This document shows positions 53,236-61,492 of a stretch of 64,000 bases of DNA, piece after piece. Each line of letters opens with the position of its first letter. Within the stretch, counting starts at the first letter, position 1. The position numbers and the translations under genes were made by a program. The notes below the pieces were generated by a model. The model was not told the origin of the DNA and ran no database searches. It saw only the letters and a list, made by a program, of their open reading frames with translations. Source of the stretch: DATGPD01 sp041398565 (GTDB taxonomy: Bacteria; Planctomycetota; UBA1135; UBA2386); NCBI GenBank assembly GCA_041398565.1, contig JAWKUN010000002.1, positions 186,001-250,000 on the forward strand, read 5' to 3'.

Positions 53236-55446
53236 ATGCGTCCTCGTACTCGTCACCTCCTCCTCCCGTGCGGTCTCTTGGCGGCGGCGTGTTCCGACCA
53301 CAAGGCCGGCGCCTTCGGCGGCTCGGGCGCGCTGCAGAGCGTCGTGTTCGAAACACGCAGTGAAGTGCCTGCCGATGCCGGCGACCTCGCCGACATCACC
53401 GCCGCCGATTTCAACGCGGACGGCAATCCCGACGTGGCCGTCACCTCCGTCGCCGGCAAGGTGCAGGTGCTGCTCGGTCAGGGCAATGGCACCTTTGGGC
53501 TGGTGCAGTCGATCGCGGTGTCTGGCGTGCCGTCGTTCCTGGCGGCAGGTGATCTCGACCTCGACGGCGACCAGGACCTCGTCGTGGTCCGCGCCCAGGC
53601 GCAGACGCTGTCGAGCTACCTGAACGACGGCACCGGCAGCTTCACTCTGTTCGCCGACACGCCGATCGGTCCCGGCCCGCAGGAACTCGTCCTCGCCGAT
53701 GTCGACGACGACGGCCGCTTGGACGCCTGCGTGACAAGCATCGCCGACCGCACCATTGCCCAACTGCACGGCCGCGGCGACGGCGGCTTCGTGGCACAGA
53801 CCGGCTGGGACATGCCGGCCGGCGCGCAGCCGCTCGGCATCGCCGTGGCGGACCTCGACGGCGATGGGCACGCGGACGTGGTGGCCACCGATCAGGGCGG
53901 CGACCGGATCGGCGTCTTCTACGGGCGCGGGCAGGGGCAGTTCGAGGCGATGGTCGAGCACCCCGTCGGGGCTTCGCCGGTGGCGGTGAGCATCGGCGAC
54001 GTCAGCTTCGACGGGTTCCCCGACATCGTGGTGTCGAATCTCGACGGGTTCTCGATCAGCATCCTGCGCCGCATCGATGCGCGCGCCTATCGAACCGACA
54101 CGGTGAACACCGACGGTGCGCCGAGCCTCAGCGCGATCGGCGACCTCACCGGCGACGGCGTCAACGACCTGGTGGTCTCGGTGTTCTCGCGCGCCAGCGT
54201 GTCGCTCTATCCCGGCCAGAGCAACGGGAGTCTCGGCGACGAACTGCAGGTCGGGATTTCCGGACAGCCGTTGCGTCCGCTGATCGTCAACGTCGATCCC
54301 AGCCAGGGGCCGGCCGCCGACCTGTTGGTCTGCCCGGTGCTCGGTGACCGCCTGAGTCTGATCTTCGGCGGCGCGGGTCTGCCGCGCGGCGCCTTCAACT
54401 ACGCCGCCGGCGTGCCGGTGGCCGAAGCGGTGGCAACCGCCGACTTCGACGGCGACGGCACGGCCGACCTTGCGGCAGGCGGCGTCGGGTCGGCGACCGT
54501 GGCCATCTCCACCCTGCTCGACAGCCCGGCGACGCGCACGCGGGTTCTGGTGCCGCAAGTGCGGCTCGACACGCCTGCGGGTCCCTTCAATCTGGTCGCT
54601 CAGGACTTCAACGCCGACGGCCGGCCCGACCTCGCCGTCGCCATGAAGGGCGGTGTTTGTCTGTTCGCCAACCGCAGCGACGCCAGCGGCCTGCGCATGG
54701 AGAACGTGCCTGCCGACGGCGGCTTCCTGGTGGAGGCGTCGGGTAGTTTCAGCGTCGCCGCTGGCGACATGAACGGCGACGGACTCCTCGACGTCGTGCT
54801 GACGTCGGTGTCGGAGAACCAGGTCAAGGTGCTGCCGGCGCTCAGCAACAACTTCGACTACGCAGCCGTACCGATGGTGCTCGACGTGCCCGGGCGGCCG
54901 TTGGGGCTGGCGCTGGCCGACCTCGACGGCGACGGAGACCTCGATCTCGCGGTGAGTCGTAACGGACACGGGTTCGTCAACGCCTACGCCAACGACGGCC
55001 AGGGCAACCTGACGCTGCTGGCCGAGGTGCCGGTGGGGGCGGCGCCGAACTACCTGCGCACCACCGACTTCAACGGCGATGGGCGCGCGGATCTGGTGGT
55101 GAGCAACGGGCTCGGCGACACGATCACCGTGCTGCTCGCCGGCAGCCGGCCCGGCACGTTCCAGCCGACCGACATCGCCGTCGGCCAACGACCGACCGCG
55201 CTGCTCACCCGCGACCTGAACCGGGACGGCAAGGCAGACATCCTGGTGGCGTCGCTGATCGGCGCCGACTTCCACGTGCTGCTCGGCGACGGCAGCGGCG
55301 GCTTCGGTACCCAGACCCGCTTTCCGGGGACCTACCTGGCGACGACCGCAGACCTCGCCGATCTCAATGCCGACGGCTTGCCCGACCTGGCGGTGGGCAG
55401 CGCTCGCACGACGCGCGTCTCTCTCTACCGCAACCTGTCGCGCTGA
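53236..55446 (+). CDS. Lipoprotein with FG-GAP/VCBS beta-propeller repeats
   Basis: The 736-residue protein has a lipoprotein signal (LLLPCGLLAAAC, lipobox LAAAC), so it should be anchored to a membrane. At least ten FG-GAP/VCBS-type repeats follow, each with an Asp-rich calcium loop: DFNADGNPDVAVTS, DLDLDGDQDLVVVR, DVDDDGRLDACVTS, DLDGDGHADVVATD, DVSFDGFPDIVVSN, DLTGDGVNDLVVSV, DFDGDGTADLAAGG, DFNADGRPDLAVAM, DMNGDGLLDVVLTS, DLDGDGDLDLAVSR, DFNGDGRADLVVSN, DLNRDGKADILVAS and DLNADGLPDLAVGS. It is a surface propeller, possibly for adhesion or polysaccharide binding. The ATG at 53236 starts the signal peptide. Confidence 0.85.
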   Translation: MRPRTRHLLLPCGLLAAACSDHKAGAFGGSGALQSVVFETRSEVPADAGDLADITAADFNADGNPDVAVTSVAGKVQVLLGQGNGTFGLVQSIAVSGVPSFLAAGDLDLDGDQDLVVVRAQAQTLSSYLNDGTGSFTLFADTPIGPGPQELVLADVDDDGRLDACVTSIADRTIAQLHGRGDGGFVAQTGWDMPAGAQPLGIAVADLDGDGHADVVATDQGGDRIGVFYGRGQGQFEAMVEHPVGASPVAVSIGDVSFDGFPDIVVSNLDGFSISILRRIDARAYRTDTVNTDGAPSLSAIGDLTGDGVNDLVVSVFSRASVSLYPGQSNGSLGDELQVGISGQPLRPLIVNVDPSQGPAADLLVCPVLGDRLSLIFGGAGLPRGAFNYAAGVPVAEAVATADFDGDGTADLAAGGVGSATVAISTLLDSPATRTRVLVPQVRLDTPAGPFNLVAQDFNADGRPDLAVAMKGGVCLFANRSDASGLRMENVPADGGFLVEASGSFSVAAGDMNGDGLLDVVLTSVSENQVKVLPALSNNFDYAAVPMVLDVPGRPLGLALADLDGDGDLDLAVSRNGHGFVNAYANDGQGNLTLLAEVPVGAAPNYLRTTDFNGDGRADLVVSNGLGDTITVLLAGSRPGTFQPTDIAVGQRPTALLTRDLNRDGKADILVASLIGADFHVLLGDGSGGFGTQTRFPGTYLATTADLADLNADGLPDLAVGSARTTRVSLYRNLSR

Positions 55447-55521
55447 CCGGTCGACGCCCGCGTGGCGACTCTCTTCCTGTGATCTCGCCGCCGGCTGGCC
55501 CGCGGGCTAGAAGTCTCTTGC

Positions 55522-56481
55522 ATGGCGACGACCTCGTTCATGGGCGTGATCCTCGCGGCCGGCAAGGGCACGCGGATGCGGCCGTTCTCCGCGCACTATC
55601 CCAAGCCGATGCTGCCGGTCTTGGGCAAGCCGCTGATGGTCCATCAGATCGAGATCATGCACGCGCTCGGGGTGCGCGACGTCGTGATCGTCATCGGCCA
55701 CCTCGGCCACGAAGTCGTGCAGCGGCTGGGCGACGGTGCGCGCTTCGGTATGCGCTTCCGCTACGTCGAGCAGGAGCAGACGCTGGGCATCGCGCACGCC
55801 GTGTCGCGTCTCGATCCGCACGTGGACCGACCGTTCTTCCTGTTCCTGGGCGACATCTTCTTCGAGACCGAGAACCTGGTGTCGATGACCGAGCGCTTCG
55901 GCCAGCAGGGGACGTCAGCCGTGCTTGCGGTGCGGCGGGAACCCGACCCCGCCGCGCTCCGGCGGAACTTCACCGTCGAGGTCGGCGCCGACGGCTGCCA
56001 TGTGCTGCGCGTGGTCGAGAAGCCGCGGTTTCCGCGCACCGACCTCAAGGGTTGCGGCATCTACCTGTTCGATCCGGCGTTCTTCGACGCCGTGCGGCGG
56101 ACGCCCCGCACGGCCCTGCGCGACGAATACGAGATCACCGATGCGATCCAGATCTTCATCGACGGCGGTCAGCGCGTGGAGGCAGCCGAGGTGATCCGAC
56201 GCGACCTCAATCTGAGCTACGCCAAGGACCTCCTCAGCCTCAACGTCTACCTGCTCGACAAGAGTGGGGAGCGCAACTGGCTGGGCGAGCGGGTGCAGAT
56301 CGACCCGCGCGCTACGCTCGAACGCTGCGTCGTCATGGATGGTGCCCGGGTCGAGGGGGCCTTGGTCCTGCGCGAATGCCTGCTGTTCCCCGACGTGTGC
56401 GTGCGCCGCGCGCCGGGAGCCGAGCGCGTGATCTTCACCGCCGACGACGAGATCCACTGCGATCAGGCGCCGCCCGGCTGA
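55522..56481 (+). CDS. Sugar-phosphate nucleotidyltransferase
   Basis: The 319-residue protein has the nucleotidyltransferase loop GVILAAGKGTRMRPFSAHYPKPMLPVLGKPLM at the start (Gly-rich loop with Lys near residue 15 and PKPMLPV near 28), the LFLGDIFFE metal/sugar motif, and VVEKPRFPRTDLKGCGIYLFD. The C-terminus (RNWLGERVQIDPRATLERCVVMDGARVEG) looks like a partial left-handed beta-helix. It likely makes an NDP-sugar (for example from glucose-1-phosphate). Its TGA stop (56479-56481) coincides with the start of the first tandem A repeat. Confidence 0.85.
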   Translation: MATTSFMGVILAAGKGTRMRPFSAHYPKPMLPVLGKPLMVHQIEIMHALGVRDVVIVIGHLGHEVVQRLGDGARFGMRFRYVEQEQTLGIAHAVSRLDPHVDRPFFLFLGDIFFETENLVSMTERFGQQGTSAVLAVRREPDPAALRRNFTVEVGADGCHVLRVVEKPRFPRTDLKGCGIYLFDPAFFDAVRRTPRTALRDEYEITDAIQIFIDGGQRVEAAEVIRRDLNLSYAKDLLSLNVYLLDKSGERNWLGERVQIDPRATLERCVVMDGARVEGALVLRECLLFPDVCVRRAPGAERVIFTADDEIHCDQAPPG

Positions 56482-56664
56482 GCTGCAAGGGCTGCGAATC
56501 GTCGCGGCGGGCGCGAATTCGGCCGTGTTGTTCCGTTGCCACAGAGCTGACCAGGCCACGCCCGAGCAGCCCTGGAAGCTCCAAGCAACAACGGCGCCGG
56601 CGGCCCCCTCTGGTCGGCGCTGCGCCGACATCAACCCTTTGGGTTGCGGCCGCCGGCCGCGCTG
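56481..56664 (+). repeat. Structured 184-bp repeat A, copy 3 (tandem unit 1)
   Basis: First of three head-to-tail units at 184/184/185-base spacing, joined by ctgag. All stems described for copy 1 are present; the centre reads caacaacggcgccggcggcc. Confidence 0.9.
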
Positions 56665-56848
56665 AGCTGCAAGGGCTGCGAATCGTCGCGGCGGGCGCGA
56701 ATTCGGCCGTGTTGTTCCGTTGGCCACAGAGCCGACCAGGCCACGCCCGAGCAGCCCTGGAAGCTCCAAGCAACAACAGCGCCGGCGGCCCCTCTGGTCG
56801 GCGCTGCGCCGACATCAACCCTTTGGGTTGCGGCCGCCGGCCGCGCTG
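56665..56848 (+). repeat. Structured 184-bp repeat A, copy 4 (tandem unit 2)
   Basis: Differs from copy 3 by one inserted g (gttggccacag), one missing c (ggcggcccctctgg) and agccgacc for agctgacc. These indels would shift any reading frame, but the folding parts are intact. Confidence 0.9.
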
Positions 56849-57033
56849 AGCTGCAAGGGCTGCGAATCGTCGCGGCGGGCGCGAATTCGGCCGTGTTGTT
56901 CCGTTGGCCACAGAGCCGACCAGGCCACGCCCGAGCAGCCCTGGAAGCTCCAAGCAACAACGGCGCCGGCGGCCCCCTCTGGTCGGCGCTGCGCCGACAT
57001 CAACCCTTTGGGTTGCGGCCGCCGGCCGCGCTG
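56849..57033 (+). repeat. Structured repeat A, copy 5 (tandem unit 3, 185 bp)
   Basis: Carries the same inserted g as unit 2 without the compensating deletion, so its 61-codon frame is broken. It ends ccgcgctg and is joined by ctgag directly to module C. Confidence 0.9.
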
Positions 57034-57068
57034 AGAGCCCGAGAAGAAATCATGATACGGGCTCTCAG
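57031..57068 (+). repeat. Hairpin module C, copy 1
   Basis: A perfect 11-bp inverted repeat, ctgagagcccg / cgggctctcag, encloses agaagaaatcatgata. The left end is the ctgag that closes tandem A; the right end ctcag is also the start of module B. Confidence 0.75.
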
Positions 57069-57136
57069 ATTGCCCCCGGTGGCCGCATCCGCGGCCACGC
57101 AGAGAGTGAGAAACCGATTGTTTCTCACTCTCTGAG
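57064..57136 (+). repeat. Palindromic module B, copy 1 (73 bp)
   Basis: Bounded by ctcag and ctgag, it holds a 7-bp hairpin (tggccgc-atcc-gcggcca, 57080-57097) and a perfect 15-bp inverted repeat (cagagagtgagaaac ... gtttctcactctctg) around a 5-base loop at 57100-57134. The same sequence occurs inverted at 63316-63388. Confidence 0.85.
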
Positions 57137-57215
57137 CCGAAGGCTCGCGATCGCGAAGGCGATCGCCAACGACATGCTCAAAGCCCGTGCGCTCGACTCT
57201 TGCACGGGCTCCGAG
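57132..57215 (+). repeat. Module D, copy 2
   Basis: From the ctgag shared with B, ctgagccgaaggctcgcgat leads into gcgatcgcgaaggcgatcgc, then gccaacgacatgctcaa. A 9-bp hairpin agcccgtgc / gcacgggct (57182-57210) and ccgag complete it. The first 45 bases match the inverted copy at 3641-3685. Confidence 0.7.
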
Positions 57216-57332
57216 GTCGAACTGCCGGCAAGGAGCACGTCGGGACAGCCCCGGCCGTATGGTCCGGGTCGGCCAGTGGCGGCGGGATTCTGCCGCCGTG
57301 CGTACGCCGCGACCTTCGGATACCGTGCCGCG

Positions 57333-58925
57333 ATGCTCGTGGGTGTTCTCTGCGCGGTGGCGTTGCTGGCCCCGCAAGACCTCGTCCTCGAAGGCGCCGG
57401 CGTGCTCACCGGCACCGACTCTGCGTGGGGCCCGCGCGTCGTTGTGCGCGACGGGCGCATCGCGCCCCCCGATGCCGCCGCGCCCGACTCGGCGCCGGTG
57501 CGCAAGGTGCCCGGCGTCGTGCTGCCCGGTCTGCACGACGCGCATGCTCACCTGCAGGGTCTCGGTGCGGCGCTCGAGAACGTCGACCTCGTCGGCACGG
57601 CCAGCTTCGCCGAGGTGGTCGAGCGCGTGCAGGCTCGCGCGGCGCGGACGCCGGTCGGCGAGTGGGTGCTCGGTCGCGGCTGGGACCAGAACGACTGGGA
57701 CGACAAGGCCTTTCCCGGGCACGCCGCGCTCAGTGCCGCGGTCCCCGACCATCCGGTGTGGCTGGTGCGCGTCGACGGCCACGCGGCGCTGGCCAACGCG
57801 CGGGCCATGGCGCTCGCCGACCTGACGTCGGCGACGGCGACGCCCGCGGGCGGCGAGATCCTCAAGGACGCGGCCGGTGCGCCCACCGGCGTGCTCATCG
57901 ATACCGCCATGGGTCTGGTGGGCGGCAGCCTGCCTCAGCCCGGCTCGGCACAGCTCGAGCGCCAGTTGCTGGCGGCTCACGATGCATGTCTGGCGGTCGG
58001 CCTCACCTGCGTGCACGACGCCGGCATGTCGTCCGAGCAGATCGACATCGTGCGCCGCTTGTGGCTGCAGAGGCGCTGGAAGCTGCGGGTGTATGCGATG
58101 CTGCCGGCGGCGGAGGTCGAGGCCATCCGTCGCGGGCCGTGGCAGACGCCCGACGACGTGTTGATCGTGCGCGCGGTGAAAGGCTACGCCGACGGCGCAC
58201 TCGGCTCGCGGGGTGCGGCGCTGCTGGCGCCATACTCCGATCAACCCGGTTACCGCGGCCTCATGATCACGCCGCGCGCCGGCTTGCAGAAGCTGGCTCA
58301 GCTCTGCGCCGACACCGGCTTCCAGCTGTGCGTGCATGCGATCGGCGATGCTGCCAACCGCGCCGTGCTCGATGCCTACGCGGCGACCACCTTCGCGCAC
58401 GGCGCGCGCGCCGCGCGCTTCCGCATCGAGCACGCGCAAGTGGTGCACCCGGACGACTTCGTCCGGTTCGCTTCGCTCGGCGTGCTGCCGTCGATGCAGC
58501 CGACGCACCTGACCAGCGACATGCCCTGGGCCGAGGCGCGGTTGGGCCAAGATCGGATCGCGGGCGCCTACGCCTGGCGGCGGTTCCTGGCGCTCGGGTT
58601 GCCCTTGCCGTGTGGCACCGACTTCCCGGTCGAGGGCCACGATCCCCGCCTGACCCTGTTCGCCGCGGTGACGACGCGCGCCCCGGGCGGCGAGGTCGAA
58701 ATGCGGCCCGAGCAGAAGCTGTCAAGACGCGAGGCGCTCGCCGGCATGACGCGCGACGCCGCCTACGCCGCATTCCTCGAGCGCGAGCTGGGCGCCATCG
58801 AGCCGGGCATGCGCGCCGATTTCACCGTCTTCGACCGCGACCCGCTGGTGTGCGCCGAAGACGAGATCCTGCACATGAAGGTGCTGCTGACGGTGATCGG
58901 CGGCGAGGTGGTGTACCCCCGATGA
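57333..58925 (+). CDS. Exported YtcJ-type amidohydrolase
   Basis: The 530-residue protein has a short signal-like start (MLVGVLCAVALLA), then an amidohydrolase-3 metal-dependent hydrolase. Motifs are PGLHDAHAHLQG with the HxH pair near residue 70, GRGWDQNDWDD, VRVDGHAALAN, VKGYADGALGSRGAAL, HAIGDAANRAVLDAY, RIEHAQVVHPDDF and PLPCGTDFPVE with the late Asp. It hydrolyses an unknown amide or ester. The ATG at 57333 follows the end of the repeat cluster. The stop overlaps the M28 peptidase start (ATGA). Confidence 0.82.
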   Translation: MLVGVLCAVALLAPQDLVLEGAGVLTGTDSAWGPRVVVRDGRIAPPDAAAPDSAPVRKVPGVVLPGLHDAHAHLQGLGAALENVDLVGTASFAEVVERVQARAARTPVGEWVLGRGWDQNDWDDKAFPGHAALSAAVPDHPVWLVRVDGHAALANARAMALADLTSATATPAGGEILKDAAGAPTGVLIDTAMGLVGGSLPQPGSAQLERQLLAAHDACLAVGLTCVHDAGMSSEQIDIVRRLWLQRRWKLRVYAMLPAAEVEAIRRGPWQTPDDVLIVRAVKGYADGALGSRGAALLAPYSDQPGYRGLMITPRAGLQKLAQLCADTGFQLCVHAIGDAANRAVLDAYAATTFAHGARAARFRIEHAQVVHPDDFVRFASLGVLPSMQPTHLTSDMPWAEARLGQDRIAGAYAWRRFLALGLPLPCGTDFPVEGHDPRLTLFAAVTTRAPGGEVEMRPEQKLSRREALAGMTRDAAYAAFLERELGAIEPGMRADFTVFDRDPLVCAEDEILHMKVLLTVIGGEVVYPR

Positions 58926-60400
58926 AGTCCCCGCGTTTGGCGTGTCTCTGTCTGTTGGTCTCGCTGGCGGTCGGCGCGCGCGCGCAGCTGTCGGCACCCG
59001 CCGCACCGGCGAAAGGGTCGCCGACGTCGGCGGCGGCGCTGCGGGCGACGCTCGACTTCCTGGCAAGCGACGATCTGGCCGGGCGCGACAGCCCGAGTCG
59101 TGGTCTCGACCGGGCACGCGACTACTTGATCGAACGGGTGCGGGCGGTGGGACTCGCGCCGGGCGTGGGGGATGGCTTCCGCCACCGCTACACGCTGCCC
59201 GGCACGCGACTCGACCCCGGCCCCTTGGTGTGCAGGGTCCGCGGCACGGAAGGCGAGGTGGTCGAACTCGCCGTCGAGAAGGACGTGCGCGTGTGGCGTG
59301 CCGATGCCGGCTACGACAACGAAGACGTCGAGTTCGTGCGCGTCGACTTCGCGCAGCCCGGCGTCGACCGCATGCTGCGCGCCCAGCGCGGCCGTCGGCC
59401 GGTGGTCGTGGAGGTGGAAGACTCCTCGCCGCTGTGGTCGGCGTGCGCCGGAGCACGGTCGCAGGTGGCCCGCGGCGGGCGCGGCGGCGCCCCCTGGCTG
59501 CTGGTGCGCAAGGGGGTTCTGCCGGCGGGCGACCTGCGCGGCCAGATCTCCTTGCCGGCACCGCAGGCCGCCGACATCGACCTCGAAAACGTGGTTGCGA
59601 CCCTGCGTGTCGACGGCGCCAAGGAGTGGGTTCTGTTCACGGCGCACTACGACCACGTCGGGATCGGCGCGCCGCGCGGCGGCGACGCCATCTACAACGG
59701 TGCGGACGACGACGCGTCGGGGTCGGCGGCGGTGCTGGCGCTGGCCGAGGCATTCGTGCAGCGTTCGCCTCGGCTGACCCGCAACCTCGCCTTCGTGTGG
59801 TTCTCGGCCGAGGAGAAGGGGCTGCGCGGCAGCCGTGCCTTCGTCGAGGACTCGCCGTTGCCGATTGCGGACATCGCGGCGGTCGTCAACCTCGAGATGC
59901 TCGGGCGGCCGCCGGCGGAGGGGCCGCGCAAGGCGTGGATCACCGGCGAGGACCTCTCCGACTTCGGCGCGATCGCGCGTCCGATCTTCTCGGCGCACGG
60001 CGTCGACATCGTCGACTTCGTCATGGCGGGCCAACTCTTCTACCAGAGTGACAACCTGCCCTTCGCGCAGAAGGGTGTGGTGGCGCACGCCATCAGCGCT
60101 GGCTCGTTGCACCAGGACTACCATCAACCCGGTGACGAGGTCGAGAAGCTCGATCTCGAGCACATGAGCGCGGTGGTGGAGGCGGTCTACGCCTTCGGCG
60201 TCGAACTGGCGAGCCGCGACGAACGGCCGCAGTACAACGACAGGGGCAAGCAGACGCTGAGCGGTGGCCGCGGCACGCGCGGTCGCCGCCGCGCCCGGGA
60301 CGAGGCGCCGCCCGACGGCGGCGAAGATCGCAACACGCCCGCAGGCACGAAGCCAGGCTCGAACCCAGCTGCGAACAAGGGCGGGCGCTCGGGTCGGTGA
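58922..60400 (+). CDS. Secreted M28-family aminopeptidase
   Basis: The 492-residue protein has a signal peptide (LACLCLLVSLAVGARAQ), a lead-in domain (LDFLASDDLAGRDSPSRG) and a zinc peptidase domain of the M28 type. The metal ligands are in AHYDHVGIG, NGADDDASGSAAVLALAEAF, WFSAEEKGLRGSRAFVE, NLEMLGR and HQDYHQPGDEVEKLD. A Gly/Arg/Pro-rich tail of about 65 residues follows. It should release N-terminal amino acids outside the cytoplasm. The ATGA overlap with the amidohydrolase suggests a shared degradative role. Confidence 0.88.
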   Translation: MKSPRLACLCLLVSLAVGARAQLSAPAAPAKGSPTSAAALRATLDFLASDDLAGRDSPSRGLDRARDYLIERVRAVGLAPGVGDGFRHRYTLPGTRLDPGPLVCRVRGTEGEVVELAVEKDVRVWRADAGYDNEDVEFVRVDFAQPGVDRMLRAQRGRRPVVVEVEDSSPLWSACAGARSQVARGGRGGAPWLLVRKGVLPAGDLRGQISLPAPQAADIDLENVVATLRVDGAKEWVLFTAHYDHVGIGAPRGGDAIYNGADDDASGSAAVLALAEAFVQRSPRLTRNLAFVWFSAEEKGLRGSRAFVEDSPLPIADIAAVVNLEMLGRPPAEGPRKAWITGEDLSDFGAIARPIFSAHGVDIVDFVMAGQLFYQSDNLPFAQKGVVAHAISAGSLHQDYHQPGDEVEKLDLEHMSAVVEAVYAFGVELASRDERPQYNDRGKQTLSGGRGTRGRRRARDEAPPDGGEDRNTPAGTKPGSNPAANKGGRSGR

Positions 60401-60445
60401 CCGCGATCGCCACACCCCGCGGTCTCACACCCACGTGGCTCGACG

Positions 60446-60742
60446 TCAGTCGAGATCGAAGGGCCGCGGTGGGGCGTCGTCGGGGTCTTCGTCCGCCTTC
60501 TTCTTGGCGGTCCGGAACAGGTCTTCGAGCGCCTCCTTCTCGTGCTTCTGTGCATCCACGGCTTGCCCGAACGCCGAGTCGAGACGCTTGCGCTCCAGGC
60601 TCTGGTCCGCCAGCAGGGCGTCGAAGTCCTTGCTGACCTTCGCGTCTTTGACCTTCACCGCCCGGGCCTGGTGCGAGCGCACGTCGTACTCGATGCGCTT
60701 GCCACAGCACGGGCAGGCGAACTGGAAGATGCCGTTGCTCAT
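60446..60742 (-). CDS. Small zinc-ribbon protein
   Basis: The 98-residue protein has one Cys-rich knuckle (FACPCCGKRIEYD near residue 8) and then a charged helical part (RSLERKRLDSAFGQAVDAQKHEKEALEDLF) ending in an acidic/Pro-rich tail. The single CxxC-type ribbon cannot complete a four-Cys site in one chain, so metal binding would need a dimer or partner. Function unknown. It is divergent from the following sigma factor. Confidence 0.65.
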   Translation of the reverse strand: MSNGIFQFACPCCGKRIEYDVRSHQARAVKVKDAKVSKDFDALLADQSLERKRLDSAFGQAVDAQKHEKEALEDLFRTAKKKADEDPDDAPPRPFDLD

Positions 60743-60823
60743 GTTGGCTCCGAGGGAAGTTCGGGCACGCCTGCGGCGTCAGCCGCCCGGACGTTATCCT
60801 GGCCATCGCGCCGCGAAAGACCC

Positions 60824-61492
60824 GTGACCCCGACCCCTCGCGAAATCCAGCCGGGAACCGTTCCGGCGGCGCTCCGTTCGGCGCCGCAACCGGTCGCCCC
60901 GGTGCCAGACGCCGATCCTGATGCGCCTTTCGTGCAGCGTGCACGGGCGGGGGACGGCGAGGCGTTTCGGGCGCTGGTGGAAAGGCATGAGCGGCGGGTG
61001 TTCGGCTTGGTGATCCGCGTCCTCCACTGCGATCGCGACTTCGCGCGCGACGTCTGCCAGGAGGTCTTCGTCCGCGCCTACCGCGGGCTCGGATCCTTCG
61101 ATCCCATCGCCAAGTTCTCGACCTGGCTGCACACGGTGGCGCTCAACTACTGCATCACCGAGTACCGCAAGACGAAGGCACTCAAGCGCAGCCGGCGCAC
61201 CCTGTCATTGCACGCGCCGATCGCTGGCACCGACGACTTGACCATCGAGCCGGAGGCGCGCGGACCGCTGCCACACGACGGCGTACACCATCGCGAGATC
61301 GCTGCCGCCGTCCGTGCCGCCGTGCACGAGTTGCCCGAGGAGTTCCAGCACGCGGTGCTGCTGCGCGACCTCCAGGGGCTGTCGTACGAGGAGATCGGTG
61401 CGATCCTCGAGGTGCCGCCTGGCACGGTGCGGTCGCGCATCCACCGAGGACGTCTCATCTTGCAGGAGAAGCTCAAGGAGTTCCGGCCATGA
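60824..61492 (+). CDS. ECF-type sigma factor (third in window)
   Basis: The 222-residue protein has sigma region 2 (ARDVCQEVFVRAYRGLGSFD, then FSTWLHTVALNYCITEYRKTKALKR) and region 4 (LPEEFQHAVLLRDLQGLSYEEIGAILEVPPGTVRSRIHRGRLILQEKL), the RpoE-like pattern. Start GTG at 60824, with gaaag five to nine bases upstream. The downstream gene overlaps by ATGA and carries a membrane helix, so the pair looks like sigma plus anti-sigma. Confidence 0.88.
   Translation: MTPTPREIQPGTVPAALRSAPQPVAPVPDADPDAPFVQRARAGDGEAFRALVERHERRVFGLVIRVLHCDRDFARDVCQEVFVRAYRGLGSFDPIAKFSTWLHTVALNYCITEYRKTKALKRSRRTLSLHAPIAGTDDLTIEPEARGPLPHDGVHHREIAAAVRAAVHELPEEFQHAVLLRDLQGLSYEEIGAILEVPPGTVRSRIHRGRLILQEKLKEFRP

Noticed and set aside
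56481..57033. Possible CRISPR array in the tandem repeats
   Set aside because: The 184-bp units are directly joined with no unique spacers and no cas genes are nearby.
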